Source of the DNA: a bacterium
GTDB lineage: Bacteria; Verrucomicrobiota; Verrucomicrobiia; Opitutales; Opitutaceae
NCBI GenBank assembly: GCA_021782105.1
Contig: JAJXVO010000010.1
Coordinates: 1 to 33,323, forward strand
Length of the DNA stretch: 33,323 nt
Direction: 5' to 3'
The notes under the pieces were generated by a model. The model searched no databases, was not told the DNA's origin, and saw only the letters and a program-made list of their open reading frames with translations. Numbering within the stretch: the stretch's first letter is position 1; each line of letters opens with the position of its first letter. This document shows, one piece after another, positions 33,257 to 33,323 of this stretch. Made by a program: the position numbers and the translations under genes.

Positions 33257-33323
33257 ATGCCCCTCCGACTCACCCGACGCCAATATGCCGAGATGTTCGG
33301 CCCCACCTTTGGCGACCGTTTCC
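33257..33323 (+). CDS. ureC: Urease alpha subunit, first 22 codons
   Basis: Cut by the right edge. The visible start MPLRLTRRQYAEMFGPTFGD matches the urease catalytic subunit N-terminus (YAxMFGPTxGDR), and its place after ureB is standard. Active-site residues lie outside the window. Accessory genes ureD, E, F and G are expected further right. Confidence 0.9.
   Translation, partial: MPLRLTRRQYAEMFGPTFGDRF

Overview
The window is GC-rich, gene-dense chromosomal DNA from a Gram-negative bacterium. It encodes outer-membrane-type proteins, a lipoprotein, Tat and Sec signal peptides, and an LL-diaminopimelate aminotransferase. The DapL route, the OmpL/bbp2-like porin beside a urea transporter, and the near absence of Shine-Dalgarno sequences fit Verrucomicrobiota, most likely an Opitutaceae-type organism. 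That placement is an inference from gene content; no rRNA gene is present. I see no tRNA, CRISPR array, integrase, IS transposase or prophage, so this is mostly core chromosome with a few lineage-specific genes.

Left part (1-9.8 kb, mixed strands): a truncated soluble transhydrogenase (sthA) runs off the left edge. Then come a secreted 5'-nucleotidase, an orphan sugar-type periplasmic binding protein, a bidirectional terminator, dapL (minus strand), the pantothenate genes panC and panE, a soluble receiver-histidine kinase, two tandem REP-like palindromic repeats, and a beta-propeller protein of unknown role.

Middle part (9.8-18.9 kb, all minus strand): ilvA; a CUT1-type sugar transporter in which the binding protein and the first permease are one polypeptide; the second permease; two small unknown genes; a His/Met-rich lipoprotein; and a redox pair made of a Tat-targeted DUF362 protein and a NapH/NapG-like membrane polyferredoxin.

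Right part (19.1-33.3 kb, all plus strand): an orphan RelE/ParE-like protein beside pssA; an AT-rich intergenic region with DnaA-box-like sites and a TATAAT promoter in front of dnaN; a membrane protein; a moeA-moaC-sirtuin operon; and then a nitrogen-acquisition block. That block begins with a sigma-54-type promoter candidate and a porin, followed by urtABCDE (urea ABC transporter) and ureA, ureB and the start of ureC (urease). Urea would cross the outer membrane, be captured by UrtA, imported by UrtBCDE and hydrolysed by urease. Hairpins in the porin-urtA and urtA-urtB gaps suggest stepped expression.

The switch from minus-strand to plus-strand genes near 19 kb, together with the dnaN upstream region, makes a replication-origin role worth testing.
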